Shown one piece after another: positions 35,101 through 42,775 of a DNA stretch of 64,000 nucleotides. The stretch is from Lytechinus pictus (lineage: Eukaryota; Echinodermata; Echinoidea; Temnopleuroida; Toxopneustidae). Each line of letters opens with the position of its first letter. The stretch's first letter is position 1. Under the pieces are notes generated by a model that searched no databases, was not told the DNA's origin, and was given only the letters and a program-made list of their open reading frames with translations. Made by a program: the position numbers and the translations under genes. The DNA lies in assembly GCF_037042905.1 (NCBI RefSeq), contig NC_087259.1:22106001-22170000 (forward strand), written 5' to 3'.

Positions 35101-38100
35101 TCTCAAGAAAATTTTCAAGTTAGGACATGTTTTTTTTCTTTTTATTGTTTAGGTTGATGCACGTGTTTTCTCCAATACCTGTATCAGTTATCCCTGTATG
35201 GAAATCTTCAATCATGTATTTGCATTCCTAAACACGTTCGGTGTAAATGATATACAGTGTATATGTTTCACATTTATATACAGCAGTAATCTTGAGTTGT
35301 TGTTTCATCATGACTTTATAAGTTCAAAGACACTGATATAATACATAAAGAGACCAGGTCCACTGTTTCCATTCCAAACAAATGGCTAGTCAATACATGG
35401 ATTACTAACAAGTAACACGTTCAAATATAGAAAATTATTTTATGTAATGAAAAAAAAGTACAGATTCCTTTTTTTTTGTCTGACTGCAATGTGAGAGAAG
35501 AGACCTGGGTAATAATACTTCACCTTTGTAGATCACACCACTGTGTACGAAATGTTGCTTTTCTCATGCTTCATGTTTGAAGCTTATTCCAGGCACTTTA
35601 AGTTGCCTCATGATGTAACCCCTCCCCTACAAGGACTTTTTATTTACTAATGAGATCAAGAGCAAATGAGCCATCAGCCATTTATAAACTGAACTATTAA
35701 AATCATATTGGAAAAGATCAGTAGTTACAACATAGTAGGACCAATTTTCCATATTCTGTGTATAGTGTATAGTTTTAGGAGAAAGAATTGTAATGTAGGG
35801 CTGTACTCAGGGAGCACCCCCCCCCCCCTTACAGGGACTTAAGTTTTTATTTGTTAATGAAGTCAAGAGCAAATGAGCCATTTATAAACGGAACCATTGA
35901 ATAAATGTGTTGGAATAACTCCATGGTTTGGTTTTAACATATGACCAGTTTTCCATGTTCTGTATATGATAGTGTACATACATGTAGGAGGAAGAATTGT
36001 AGGGGTGTGGCCAGGGATCGAGCGCCCTCCTCCCTGGTAAGATACCCTGGACTTAAACTGTCTTTTTTTTATTGTTTCTGATGCATGGAACCATTATCTA
36101 AAATGATAGTGTGTTTGAGAAACATTTGTAAAAAGGCATAATGCCAATAAACTTTCATATTTAATGGTGTTTACTCTTTTATATCTTTCAGCTGAAGCGC
36201 ATGAAGCAACTTGAACAAGAAAGGGACATCTTCCTGCAGGGCTTGGAAGCTCTGGAGCTGGCAAGGGATTGGTATAGACAACAGCTAGCTAGCATCAGAG
36301 ACAGGCAGGAGAGAATCAACAAAGCACAAATTGATTTCACAGAGGTATGGTGATGATGGTAGTGGTGATGATGGTGGTGGTGGTGGTGATGATGGTGATG
36401 ATGAAGATGATAGTGGTGATTGTGGCAATAATGATCATGGCAATGAAGGTGGTGGTGATGATCATGACGATGTGGTGGTGGTGATGATTTATGATGATGA
36501 TTATGGTGATGGTGATGATGATGGTGATGGTGATGACGATGGTGGTGATGATGATGATGGTGATGATCATTGATGATGATGGTGATGATAATGAGGATAG
36601 TGATGATGATGGTGATAGTGATGATGTTGATGGTGATAGGGATGATGAAAGTGATGATGATGGTGACCATTTTGATTAAATAGTGATGACAGCGATGGAT
36701 GGATGATGATGATGATCAGTGGCAGATCGAGAGGGGGGGGGGGCACATCTGGCCTGTACTCCCTTTTTAGAGTCATAGCCAATATTTTCAATGTAAATAT
36801 ATCATTCATACACAAGTGTGCCCCCATTTGAGAGTCACAGTAAATATTTTTCAATAGGAATATGTCCTTCATACACAAGTGAGGACCTCTTTTTTTGCTA
36901 TTCAAATTTTACTTGGGACAAAATGACCTTTTTTTGCTTGTCAAATTTATGTGGGACAAAATTACCTTTATTTTTTAGAAACACTTTTTTGTGCTTATCC
37001 AATTTTACTGGGGAAAATGTGCCCCCCTCTTTGGAAAATCCTTGATCAGCCCCTGATGATAGTGGCGGTGGTAGTTAATTATTAGTAATTGATTATTTTT
37101 TTTACTGAATTTCTCTTTATCATCATCACAGTTGCATGTTGTTAATTCTTTCATCAGTTCAGTTTCCACTCTTTAGGACCTAAAACGTTGATTCTAATCC
37201 AAGCAATGCTATTCATAATTTTCATTCATTCAGGACATTGATCACCAGGACATGATCGTATACAGGACGACACGAATCACAGATCTTAACAGGCAACTCA
37301 GGGCACTCATAGCTACCCCAGAAAAGGTACACTAACGACATCTCATGCAATTCAATTACATCCCAAGATATCATCTTCTCTTGCCTCAGGCAGTGCTCCC
37401 AAATGGCGCTCAGGTTGTTCTATTAAAAGAAAAGTCATGTTCATCTTGTTTGCGCAGAGAGAAACAAGATTATTGGAGAGATAGAAGACCTAATTCAACG
37501 ATGTGATTAAAAAGTCCACATCTGATTTTTTCCTACAACTGGAAATTAAACCTTGTTCTATTGGCAGCATGAGCGTATTCTTTGTAGTTTATTCTTTGTA
37601 AAAAGGGATAATGAATTCTTGATGAATTCTAAGTACAAGCTTTTGTTTAATAACTTGGAAGGTAGTAGACAGATGGTACTTTTCTAGAATCAGCTTTTGA
37701 TGCATAGGAAGATTTTTGTAGAAATTGAGAAAGAATTCAATTCAATTTATTTATTTATTCAACCACCATCAGGTACAAACAATTACATAAATACATACAA
37801 ATACATACAAATATAACAATAGAATGATGGTTTGGTAACCCTGGAAAAAAAACATTTTTAACTAAAGGGAACAGATTTAATATTTCAAAGGGGCACATAT
37901 GAATGTCATTCCTTTAATTGCAAGCAAATGAAAGGAAATCCATATGCGTGGATTGCACAGAACATAAAACGTGTCTATCTATCATTATCAACTACTGAGC
38001 CATAATGAGATTGAAAATGTGTATCATGGATCTCGTCAAAAACGTGGGGGTTGTGGTTATGATGACATTTCAAATGGTTACTTTTGAAAAAAAACAATGA

Positions 38101-41100
38101 TTGTATTGTCAGAAAGTGAGCAGCTGCTGCTCATGATAGGTCTTTGATATTGATCTAATTGTTAATTGAGGTCATATGAAAATGTATACATCACTGAATT
38201 TCAATGCTGTCTATACTAGTCCAAAGATAGGCCTACTGTGAATTATTCATGGGACCCTGAGCTACTATTGCGTAGGTTAATTAGATCTTAATGAGCATTT
38301 TCTTTAGTAGCTGCAGACAGCAGCAGTAGTATTGTAGTAGTAGTAGTACATAGTACGTAGTAGTTGTAGTAATAGTAGTAGTAGTCAGGGCTCGACATTA
38401 GCAGTGGCCCGGGGCAACCAAAAATGAGAGGAGGGCCACCAAAATTCTGCAAAAGCCCACACTTGGTGGCCCGGTCGGGCTACCAAAGTTTTAATAAATT
38501 GTAACAATTTCTATTGTTTTAGGGCCACCAAATTTGCCTGTGGGCCACCAAGAATGTGAAATTGATAATTTTGGTGGACCATTCGGGCCACCAAGAAAAG
38601 TTAGTGTGGAGCCTTGGTAGTAGTAGTAGTAGTAGTAGTAATAGTAGTAGAAGTAGAAGTAGTAGTAGTAGTGGTAGTAGTGGTAGTGGTAGTGGTAGTA
38701 GTCGTTGTCGTCGTCGTCGTAGTAGTAGAAGTAGCAGTAGTAGCAGCAGTAGTAGTAGCAGCAGTAGTAGCAGCAGCAGTAGTAGTAGCAGCAGTAGTTG
38801 TAGAACGTAATACGTAGTAGTGGTAGTAATAGTAGTAGTGGTAGTAATAGTAGTAGTAGTAGTAGTAGAAGTAGAAGTGGTAGTAGTAGTACTCTGTAGT
38901 CGCAGAAGTAGTCATATTAGTAGTGGTAGTATGTATAGTAGTTGTCTGTAAAGTTGATAATGATGAAAATTTTTTTACTTACATGTAAATATACAAGGTT
39001 CGGATAGAATACAAACCAACAGGCACAATCAACTTCTTCAGAAGTCTCATCTTGAATACGATGCTTGTTATTTGTGTACATTTAAAGAAAACAAATATTT
39101 ATAAACCTTGTATATTTGATTTTTCATTGAGCATCATTGCAATATTCACCATTCACTTCATCAATTGACACAGTCCAAAGCATGAATGCAAATTATAATA
39201 GCATCATGGACGCCCACATAATAAGAAAATCCTTCGGAATGAAATCGAAGAAGGAAATCAAATGATCCATGAGCCTGTTCAATTTGAACTCTTATTGTAT
39301 TTTTTAACTAGTGTATTGTCTCATACAGAATGGAATCACGTATTTGTGTAGGAGGATCGGTATTCCGTAAAGATCTAGGTCAGCATGTTTAAAGATTTTT
39401 AGCCTTAGAAATGTGATTTGTTGATTTTGTGAGATTGGTCCAAACATGCTTCATGCCAAGTTTGGCTCTCAACTCCATTCAAAAGCTTCTCGTTATGAGA
39501 GTTAAGCTAAGGTCTGCTGTTGATAGCAATGATTTTGTTTTGTATCTATACAGAAATGGATCTTGATTCCCTATTATTTTTGAAATGATTTTTATTATTG
39601 CACATTATATTTGTCAAGTTGGCTAACATCAGTTCATCCACTCTACTTTCATTTAATCTAATGCCATTTGGTCTAATTGGACTAAGTATTAAATTGTGCA
39701 AAATTAATGAAAATGAAATGGATATTAGACCAACTGGTTATTAGATGTAAATGGTCATTAGACAAAGTGATGATTTGACCAAATGGCTAATGGACCAAAT
39801 GGTTGTTTAAACGAAATGTTGATGGACAGAATAGCATTAGACTAAATGAAAGTAGACCATGTGGTGAGTGGACGAATTGGCAATTTACCAAAGAAATTAA
39901 TGAACATGTACCAGTCCTTTTTACAGTGACACTTGTTATTAAACGAAGGCCTACGCATGTACTGTTCCCCCCCCCCCTTTTTTGGGGGGGAGGGGGGGGG
40001 GGGGCTTAATAGTTAATACATGGATAGTCTGATAGTCTTGTGTTGTGTTTCTGTTGTCTTCTCTGCCTTTCATTCAGGCTTGGTTTGTTTCCTCATGTTT
40101 GTCCATCTCTGTCTCTGTTTGCACAGTAAGCTGTTAGTTAAATGTTTTCTTTGTCTACATCTTTTGTCAGTTTTCTGCTTCTGCCTTGAAGATTTCAATA
40201 GATTTTACTGAAAGGCTGTGGGGAAAGATTAATTTGGGATGTGTTCATGTTTAATCTTTTAATGCAGGAGGAGGGTAATGAAAAGCACTTTGGTAAATGC
40301 ATACTGCAAGAGTTCTATCTGTGCTCAACTCGTACAGGTTCGGACAAGAATTTTAGAATGCCCTAGTGTTTTTCTGGGTGGCATACAAGAATGTTTCATG
40401 TCAAAGGTCAAAACCACTCCAACATTCAAGTTGTTTTGAATGAAAGAGAGACATCAGACTAGCATGTCGCTAAAAATTCCATCTGAATCAGATCTAGAAT
40501 AAACAAGCTATGCCATTTTGAATTTTTGTACAAAGATTGAAAAAAAAGAGCAGTACATGTGTGCAACTTGGGTGGTTCAAGTTAGGTACCTGTAGCCAAT
40601 GATGATGTTACACACTCAGTATTTATTTGATATCATGTTTTTATATTTTCACATTTTACCTTCAATAATGTAAACATAATCTGAATCCTCCCTGCAAAAT
40701 CACTATTATTGCAAATTACATTATCATTCAATGATGATCTACTTGTTGATAATGTCATATCATATTTGTACCAAAATTGAAATTTGCATGTCATTCATGA
40801 TTTGCAACGGCCTGTGAACGTGAATGAAAGTTGCTGATCTCATACCTTTTTTAGTTTCCATCTAATTTGGATGATAGTTTTATTTTATTTTTACCTGTTT
40901 GATTTTTCTGTAATTATCAAAGTCATCTTTTTGTGAGGTTGTCTCTTGCTTGTTAAAGTGATTGTTGCATTTATGCTTTTCCACAAAACTTGCCTTCTGA
41001 GGAACATCAATCTAAAATATAAACCCTCTGGGGTTGTAACCTCTTTGTATTCCATGCCCCTTGAAGGGTTTAATGAACTATATGAAATTATTGCTACAGT

Positions 41101-42775
41101 GTAATGCTTCTTGATTACCAAAGGGATTATTTGGGCTCCCCTCAGAGTTTACAAACTCACTTTATTTCATTCGGACCTACATGTACATACAGCTAAATTG
41201 GGTACTAGCCAGGTTGTGAAATTGTACACGTTGGGGCACCCATCTTATTAAACAAAAAAAACTAATTTAATTTTGTAAACTGTATATCATTTCTCTTGCA
41301 GGGTTTTCCTAACCACATGAACCTTGCTATTAACCAGTATGGGAAGCCTACCGGTATCCAGCAGGGCGACATCATCGCACCCCTCTTAGTTGGTAAACTC
41401 AAGCAACAGAACAAACAATTAACAGACGTAAGTATGACTGGTTTTGCCTCGATTAAATGTAAATTATTTTCATAAAAAATTCATCCATTTGAAGGTGATT
41501 TTCTGAACCTCACAACAAGTATTAGTTATACTTGATATTTACAGTGCATGTATGTACAAGCTATGGTTTTTCACCAAAATTGTTTGTGTTGAGAAAATGG
41601 AAATGACAGAATCTCCAGAACAGGTTCTATGCCCCTTTGTATTGAGTTACCCAGACATAACGGATCTCTTTATACATGTAGGAACATGTGTGTTGTTTAC
41701 CATCAAAGTAAACATCACTAATTCAATCTAATAGACCATGAAGTTGGTTTTATTCCCCACTTTTCAGAGGATATGTTTCTTTAAAATAACAGCTTATGCC
41801 CTTCATTCTATTTGATATGTCGGCTTTAATGATAAGTGAATTCAGTTGATATTGTTAGAGACAAGTATTATTTGTTTTGAATAGACATTTCCGATGGGTT
41901 TAGATGGGTTTATTTGAAGATCAGCATGGATTTCACATCATTACAGTGGATATAAGTGAATTGAATGGGGTATTTAGGTGAGGGGGAAGGAGGGATTGTA
42001 GTTGAATAACATCAATCCTTTCAAAGGTTTTTTTTCATTCAAGTGACCTTGAGCATCCTCAATTTTGCATTGTGATTTAAAAAAGAAATCCATCCGATTT
42101 CCGGTATCATCGTGTTAAATGCATCATTCATATAGCAGTTACATGCATTCATTTGGAGACTGAATGATTACGCTATATAACACATGTTTTCCATGGTATG
42201 CAAGCTTGTATGTATGCAGACTCTGTCTCCAAAGGATTAATACAATATTTCTAAGCACTACGTACTATTACCCCGGCTTTAAATTTCAAAACTCTTTCAA
42301 TTATCTGTCTTTTCTTTTCTCTTTTATTTTCTACCATGCCTTCTACAATCTTCAACCAATGCTTTGCTATATTTACTGTTTCTATTTATACTCCTTCTTC
42401 ATCTCTTTGAGATTATTCCTTGCCTAATCATTTGCTTTGAAAGTGAAATGTTGTCATTGAAACAGAGTGGCAATTACATATTGAAATTTATTTTTAATTT
42501 TTTTGGGTGTGTTTTCTACTTACTCTTTCATCTTCTCTTCTAGAATATTCCCTACATGTTTATTGGCTTTAAAAGTGAAGTGTTGTAATTGAAACAGTGT
42601 GGCAATGATATTCATATTGAAATGTATTTCATATTATTCATTTCAGGAGGTGTCTTCAAAGAGCGACCGGATTTCCAAGCTGGAGCAAGAAAAGGCTGCC
42701 CTCATAAGGCAGCTGTTTGAGGCGAGGGGTCGAAACACCAACAGGGACCTTCCTGATAATACAACATTCCTCTGA
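10392..42775 (+). CDS. SAPCD2: SAPCD1/SAPCD2 homologue, suppressor APC domain-containing protein (whole gene, 6 coding exons)
   Basis: Coding exons 10392-11127, 15838-15980, 36192-36344, 37234-37326, 41302-41427 and 42647-42775 join in frame with GT..AG junctions to a 459-residue protein. The human SAPCD2 protein is a little shorter (about 394 aa, from memory). Recognition rests on three blocks: the N-terminal helix pair (LPKAFVSSLRVLFEILDEDS ... IEKRWQG ... FERFCSGL), the central block RRHTLSNGIDYNMLKRMKQL .. LARDWYRQQL, and the C-terminal coiled coil SDRISKLEQEKAALIRQLFE. In vertebrates SAPCD2 regulates mitotic spindle orientation and cortical polarity by antagonising LGN-NuMA; that role is family knowledge. 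Residues 20-31 form a canonical EF-hand loop. Residues ~75-245 are basic, Ser/Gln/Lys-rich and probably disordered. The gene runs tail-to-tail with the mitoguardin gene. Whether this is the pre-duplication ancestor of SAPCD1 and SAPCD2 is inferred. Confidence 0.93.
11336..11945. mobile_element. TTAA-flanked MITE, family 1, copy 3 (SAPCD2 intron 1)
   Basis: TTAA at 11336-11339 and 11942-11945. The left end is AGGACAAGTCCACCCCAACA, the right end CTGGGGTGGACTTAACCT. Long inverted arms carry ATCAAAATCGGATGTAAATT. It is 210 bp downstream of exon 1. Confidence 0.85.
11992..12395. mobile_element. Possible inverted-repeat element rich in TTCGGGAAAT words
   Basis: Starts near CAGTGTTTCCATTCTTCCCG and ends near GGGATCTGTAGAAACATTG. 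The ends pair only loosely (CAGTGTTTC against GAAACATTG). The left part repeats GAAATTTCGGGAA words and the right part has TTCCAGGAAATG and TTTCAGGGAATTTG. No open frame. A degraded DNA element is the best guess. Confidence 0.4.
12711..12898. mobile_element. Fold-back MITE (GGTGTTTCATAAAGCTGTTC family), copy 1
   Basis: About 188 bp that is one large imperfect hairpin: left GACTGTTTCATAAAGCTGTT..GTAAGTTAAG, right CTTAACTTACGAACAGCTTT..ATGAAACACCC, with inner pair GACTGGTGATCA / TTCACCAGTCGTTC. A second copy is at 49049-49220. Confidence 0.8.
12899..14061. other. SAPCD2 intron 1 sequence, no feature beyond a G run
   Basis: AT-rich intron sequence with a G run at 13088-13100. No gene, element ends or conserved blocks were recognised. 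Confidence 0.4.
14062..15002. mobile_element. Non-autonomous Tc1/mariner-like element, copy 1
   Basis: Ends are CAGTGTGTATCAAAAAAAAG and the inverse CTTTTTTTGATATGCACTG, each flanked by TA, with TTTACACTT just inside. Terminal CAGTG next to TA is the Tc1/mariner signature. It is about 940 bp, with short open frames and no recognisable DDE transposase. A same-orientation copy of about 980 bp lies at 57574-58551 inside the mitoguardin gene. Confidence 0.8.
15838..15980 (+). CDS. SAPCD2: SAPCD2 coding exon 2 (residues 246-293)
   Basis: Acceptor CATTCGTTGCAG|GAGAAAC and donor AATATG|GTAAGA. Its first two bases complete the Gly codon split from exon 1; it ends in phase 0. It encodes a basic stretch (KAGGRRKKDEPRR) followed by RRHTLSNGIDYNM, the counterpart of the RRHTIASGVD-type motif that precedes the coiled coil in vertebrate SAPCD2. 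Confidence 0.85.
15981..19064. other. SAPCD2 intron 2, proximal part, no gene recognised
   Basis: AT-rich intron sequence. A short partly self-complementary patch sits near 16755-16870. The phrase ATTTAGCYCCTTTTGGAAT occurs twice (about 18487 and 18635). The longest open frame is 140 codons (17729-18151, +), is hydrophobic and matches no family known to me; it is treated as chance. Confidence 0.4.
19065..19478. mobile_element. Probable inverted-repeat element (TTCTCATT..CTAAACTAGTT ends)
   Basis: The left end region GACTGTTCTTATTACAAACT..AAACCAGTT pairs imperfectly with the right end AACTAGTTTTAGGATGAAAA..TGAGAACGG. Inside, GGTTTTCAAAACCACCTTAC and GAGGTGGTTTTCCAAACCGG also oppose each other, as do ATCGCTTTGCTAC and GGCAAAGCGACC. 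The interior is GC-richer than its surroundings. No open frame. Confidence 0.5.
19490..19556. repeat. Short fold-back repeat (CCCATTTCATAAAGACC)
   Basis: CCCCATTTCATAAAGACCTT opposes GTCCCTTATGAAATGAGGTC around a small centre (CCATGGTCTTGCCATAG). A hairpin MITE of about 65 bp. Confidence 0.55.
20149..20974. mobile_element. Element with AATCATGATT palindrome clusters (CTAGGG.TGCGTTTAT ends)
   Basis: Inverted ends: left CTAGGGTGCGTTTATCC, right GCATAAACGCAGCCCTAG. Just inside each end is a run of three adjacent copies of the palindromic 10-mer AATCATGATT (one copy degenerate), with further single copies at about 20250 and 20360. About 825 bp. The interior carries a 95-codon and an 81-codon open frame on opposite strands, neither recognised. 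Confidence 0.7.
21303..21857. mobile_element. G-tract-ended DNA element, family S (complete)
   Basis: Begins with a run of G then CAGTCAAATGTATCCCTAAA and ends TATTTGACTGCCCCCCCCT. Flanks 21295-21302 and 21858-21865 are both GATTGAAC, an exact 8-bp target duplication. The interior repeats CCCTAAACAAGTTTTT several times in its left half. Length 555 bp, no transposase. A partial copy is at 2330-2489. Confidence 0.8.
22742..22935 (+). repeat. tRNA-derived SINE, 5' part
   Basis: Contains an A-box-like TCGGCTTTGTGGATAAG and a B-box-like GGGTTCATTTC about 45 bases on. Then comes CCACTCTCCACCCAGGTGTA and a TACCCAGTAG-type word also found in the related copies at 50990-51222 and 60563-60720. Not a functional tRNA: the cloverleaf is degenerate. 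Confidence 0.55.
23635..24211 (+). mobile_element. G-tract-ended DNA element, family R copy 2 (both inverted repeats present)
   Basis: Left end CCCGGGG..GGCCACTTACATTG then ACGAGTGGATACCATGC. The right end is its inverse, GCATGGTATCCACTCGTCAA then TGGAAGTGGCCCCCC. The target duplication is GTGTTTAT at 23627-23634 and GTGTTTTAT at 24212-24220 (one extra T). Inverted repeats are about 45 bp. The body is colinear with 1704-2213. A 120-codon open frame (23867-24229, +) covers the right half but resembles no known protein. Confidence 0.8.
25031..25581. mobile_element. Inverted-repeat element (TTTTCACACTGCA ends) with nested hairpin and 15-mer array
   Basis: Ends: left TGTTTTTCACACTGCATTTC, right GTGCAGTGTGAAAAGCA, with the pairing continuing outward through ACATGTAT. 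Near the left end CCCCATACTATCCTTAA is repeated about four times (25070-25135). Near the right end 25472-25497 and 25515-25540 form a 26-bp stem with one mismatch around a C14 run (TTAACCCC.GGAAATTGGTGG arm). TTCACACTGCAT also recurs internally at about 25322. No open frame of interest. Confidence 0.65.
25582..26929. other. SAPCD2 intron 2 sequence, no gene recognised
   Basis: AT-rich. The only repeat-like patch is ACTGGT/GACCAG words at about 26288-26350, resembling the 2521-3851 element. Confidence 0.4.
26930..26955 (+). repeat. Homopolymer G tract (26 bases)
   Basis: Uninterrupted run of 26 G directly after a T/A-rich tract, 41 bp before the family U element. It is the longest single-base run in the window. 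Exact length may be unreliable in an assembly. Confidence 0.8.
26997..27531 (-). mobile_element. G-tract-ended DNA element, family U copy 2
   Basis: Reverse-complement copy of 216-758 with very high similarity along its length. Flanks 26989-26996 and 27532-27539 are both GAAGACAC, an exact 8-bp target duplication different from that of copy 1. The ends are CCGGGGAGGGCACTCG and CTGAGTGCCCC..CGGGG. Main difference: a short deletion around 27291 relative to copy 1. Several overlapping open frames are conserved between copies, but they occur on both strands at once. Confidence 0.8.
27726..27801 (-). repeat. tRNA-like sequence (SINE head or degenerate tRNA pseudogene)
   Basis: On the minus strand it reads TAGGTTCAGTGGTAGAGCCC then GGGTTCAATCCCTGGCC, good matches to Pol III A and B boxes with proper spacing. 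The stems of a complete tRNA do not pair convincingly, so this is more likely a tRNA-derived repeat than a working gene. Confidence 0.45.
29008..32369. mobile_element. 3.4 kb non-autonomous DNA element with interspersed TTAACnTCCGTAACG words
   Basis: Inverted ends GGGTCATTCTCA (left, 29008) and TGAGAATGACCC (right, ending 32369); similarity continues to about 32 bp (…ACAATT). Flanks 29004-29007 and 32370-32373 are both TACA, a 4-bp target duplication. Inside, the 15-mer TTAACnTCCGTAACG recurs at 29401, 29592, 29749, 29765, 30095 (followed by an inverted copy at about 30117), 31786 and 32169. Open frames are short (maximum 117 codons) and unrecognised. Four-base duplications are known for Sola elements, among others; the assignment is open. 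Confidence 0.65.
30310..30830. repeat. Diverged tandem repeat with GCGCGAGCT words
   Basis: Units of roughly 120-140 bp recur within the larger element. Each has a variant of GYGCAAAGCGCGAGCTRAAA, then ..CTGAAAACTTG..ATTC.., then AAGCAY-TTTTTGTA and AGGATG.GTATCTTA. Three to four units can be followed, the middle one decayed. The phrase AAGCGCGAGCTGAAAAT resembles repeats common in marine invertebrate genomes (recollection, not searched). Confidence 0.5.
32374..34022. other. SAPCD2 intron 2 sequence with a decayed TTAA-type element end
   Basis: At about 32638-32800 the sequence AAAGGGCAAGTTCACCCTGG, followed by GATTTTGATGAAAATC, looks like a decayed arm of the TTAA-flanked MITE families; the other end is not recognisable. 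Otherwise AT-rich with no gene. Confidence 0.4.
34023..34370 (-). other. Unrecognised 115-codon open frame in a GC-richer intron patch
   Basis: An uninterrupted frame of 115 codons begins MHRMEIQSLVVKTSQPRC. The region is richer in G and C than its surroundings and repeats CAGTTGGTGA / GACCAGTTAGTGACC phrases, so it is probably part of a repeat. No domain, signal peptide or membrane span is evident and no family was recognised. It may be chance. Confidence 0.2.
34381..35610. other. SAPCD2 intron 2, no feature recognised
   Basis: AT-rich intron sequence without recognisable gene or repeat ends. Confidence 0.35.
35617..36033 (+). repeat. Two-copy tandem duplication, unit about 205 bp
   Basis: Copy 1 (about 35617-35815) and copy 2 (about 35816-36033) share CCCCTYCCCTTACARGGACTT, then AAGAGCAAATGAGCCAT, then ATTTATAAACTGAAC, then CCATRTTCTGTRTATGATAGTGTA and AGGAGAAAGAATTGTA. 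They are diverged by roughly 15-20 percent plus indels. The array ends about 160 bp before exon 3. Confidence 0.7.
36192..36344 (+). CDS. SAPCD2: SAPCD2 coding exon 3 (residues 294-344)
   Basis: Acceptor ATATCTTTCAG|CTGAAGC, donor ACAGAG|GTATGG; 51 codons, phase 0 at both ends. It encodes a heptad-rich helix LKRMKQLEQERDIFLQGLEA followed by LARDWYRQQLASIRDRQERI, the best-conserved part of the SAPCD family. A GAT microsatellite starts within the donor region itself. Confidence 0.9.
36345..36716 (+). repeat. GAT/GGT trinucleotide microsatellite abutting the exon 3 donor
   Basis: About 370 bp of imperfect GATGATGGT repeats begin immediately after GTATGG of the exon 3 splice donor. The long poly-Asp and poly-His frames read through it are low-complexity artefacts. 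Confidence 0.9.
36735..37026 (+). repeat. Degenerate repeat bounded by G and C runs
   Basis: Starts with G9 plus GCACATCTGG and ends GTGCCCCCC. The interior repeats TCATTCATACACAAGTG twice and GGGACAAAATGACCTTTTTT / GGGACAAAATTACCTTTATT twice. Possibly a small relative of the G-tract-ended elements; no target duplication seen. Confidence 0.45.
37234..37326 (+). CDS. SAPCD2: SAPCD2 coding exon 4 (residues 345-375)
   Basis: Acceptor TTCATTCAG|GACATTG, donor GAAAAG|GTACAC; 31 codons, phase 0. It encodes DIDHQDMIVYRTTRITDLNR then QLRALIATPEK. This linker is less conserved than exons 3 and 6; its phase-0 edges and length divisible by three would allow skipping without frameshift. Confidence 0.85.
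37327..38326. other. SAPCD2 intron 4, proximal part, no feature recognised
   Basis: AT-rich sequence with a short ACATACAAAT repeat near 37787-37815. No gene or element ends. Confidence 0.35.
38327..38940 (+). repeat. GTA/AGT/AGC trinucleotide microsatellite interrupted by a MITE
   Basis: Imperfect GTAGTA, GTAGCA and GTCGTC repeats at 38327-38386 and 38616-38940. The two blocks are separated by the inverted-repeat element at 38387-38615, which appears to have inserted into the microsatellite. Confidence 0.9.
38387..38615. mobile_element. Short MITE (AGGGCTCGACATTA ends) with GGGCCACCAA words
   Basis: Left end AGGGCTCGACATTAGC, right end GTTAGTGTGGAGCCTTG: inverted over about 15 bp with three mismatches. 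The interior repeats GGGCCACCAA and TTGGTGGCCC several times. Both flanks are GTA microsatellite. Confidence 0.65.
39632..39877. mobile_element. Fold-back element with ATTAGACYAAATGG words
   Basis: Left TTCATCCACTCTACTTTCAT plus TTAATCTAATGCC opposes right GCATTAGACTAAATGAAAGT plus AG..GAGTGGACGAA. The words GACCAAATGG and CATTTGGTCTAAT recur in between. Confidence 0.65.
39967..40004. repeat. C-tract / T-tract / G-tract junction
   Basis: C11, T6, G7, A, G13 in direct succession. It could fold as a hairpin or form G-quadruplex or triplex structure. It may be two G-tract transposon ends fused with the interior lost; no target duplication seen. Confidence 0.6.
40005..41301. other. SAPCD2 intron 4, distal part, with a decayed TTAA-type MITE
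   Basis: Between about 40465 and 40870 there are decayed counterparts of the family 1/2 blocks (AAAATTCCATCTGAATCAGA, AATGATGATGTTACACACTC and a right-hand counterpart), but the ends are no longer clear. The rest is AT-rich without genes. Confidence 0.35.
41302..41427 (+). CDS. SAPCD2: SAPCD2 coding exon 5 (residues 376-417)
   Basis: Acceptor TTCTCTTGCAG|GGTTTTC, donor ACAGAC|GTAAGT; 42 codons, phase 0. It encodes GFPNHMNLAINQYGKPTGIQ, then IAPLLVGKLKQQNKQLTD. The last part matches the LKEQNRLLTQEV-type start of the C-terminal coiled coil in vertebrates. Confidence 0.88.
41428..42429. other. SAPCD2 intron 5, no feature recognised
   Basis: AT-rich intron sequence; no gene or element ends. 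Confidence 0.35.
42430..42635 (+). repeat. Two-copy direct repeat before exon 6
   Basis: CTTTGAAAGTGAAATGTTGT..TTGAAACAG.GTGGCAAT..ATATTGAAAT at about 42435-42490 is repeated at about 42565-42630, an offset near 130 bp. The second copy runs almost to the polypyrimidine tract of exon 6. Confidence 0.65.
42647..42775 (+). CDS. SAPCD2: SAPCD2 coding exon 6 (residues 418-459 and stop)
   Basis: Acceptor TTCATTTCAG|GAGGTGT, 42 codons then TGA at 42773-42775. It encodes the terminal coiled coil EVSSKSDRISKLEQEKAALI then RQLFEAR, and ends DLPDNTTFL, resembling the vertebrate ending (…DSTFI). This fixes the 3' end of the coding region. Confidence 0.92.
   Translation, partial: EVSSKSDRISKLEQEKAALIRQLFEARGRNTNRDLPDNTTFL

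Noticed and set aside
36188..36670. Long frames of His, Asp, Met or Val repeats over the GAT microsatellite
   Set aside because: Translation of a trinucleotide repeat; the only true coding part is exon 3 on the opposite strand.
38556..38915. Poly-Ser, poly-Val and poly-Tyr/Thr frames
   Set aside because: Artefact of the GTA/AGC microsatellite.
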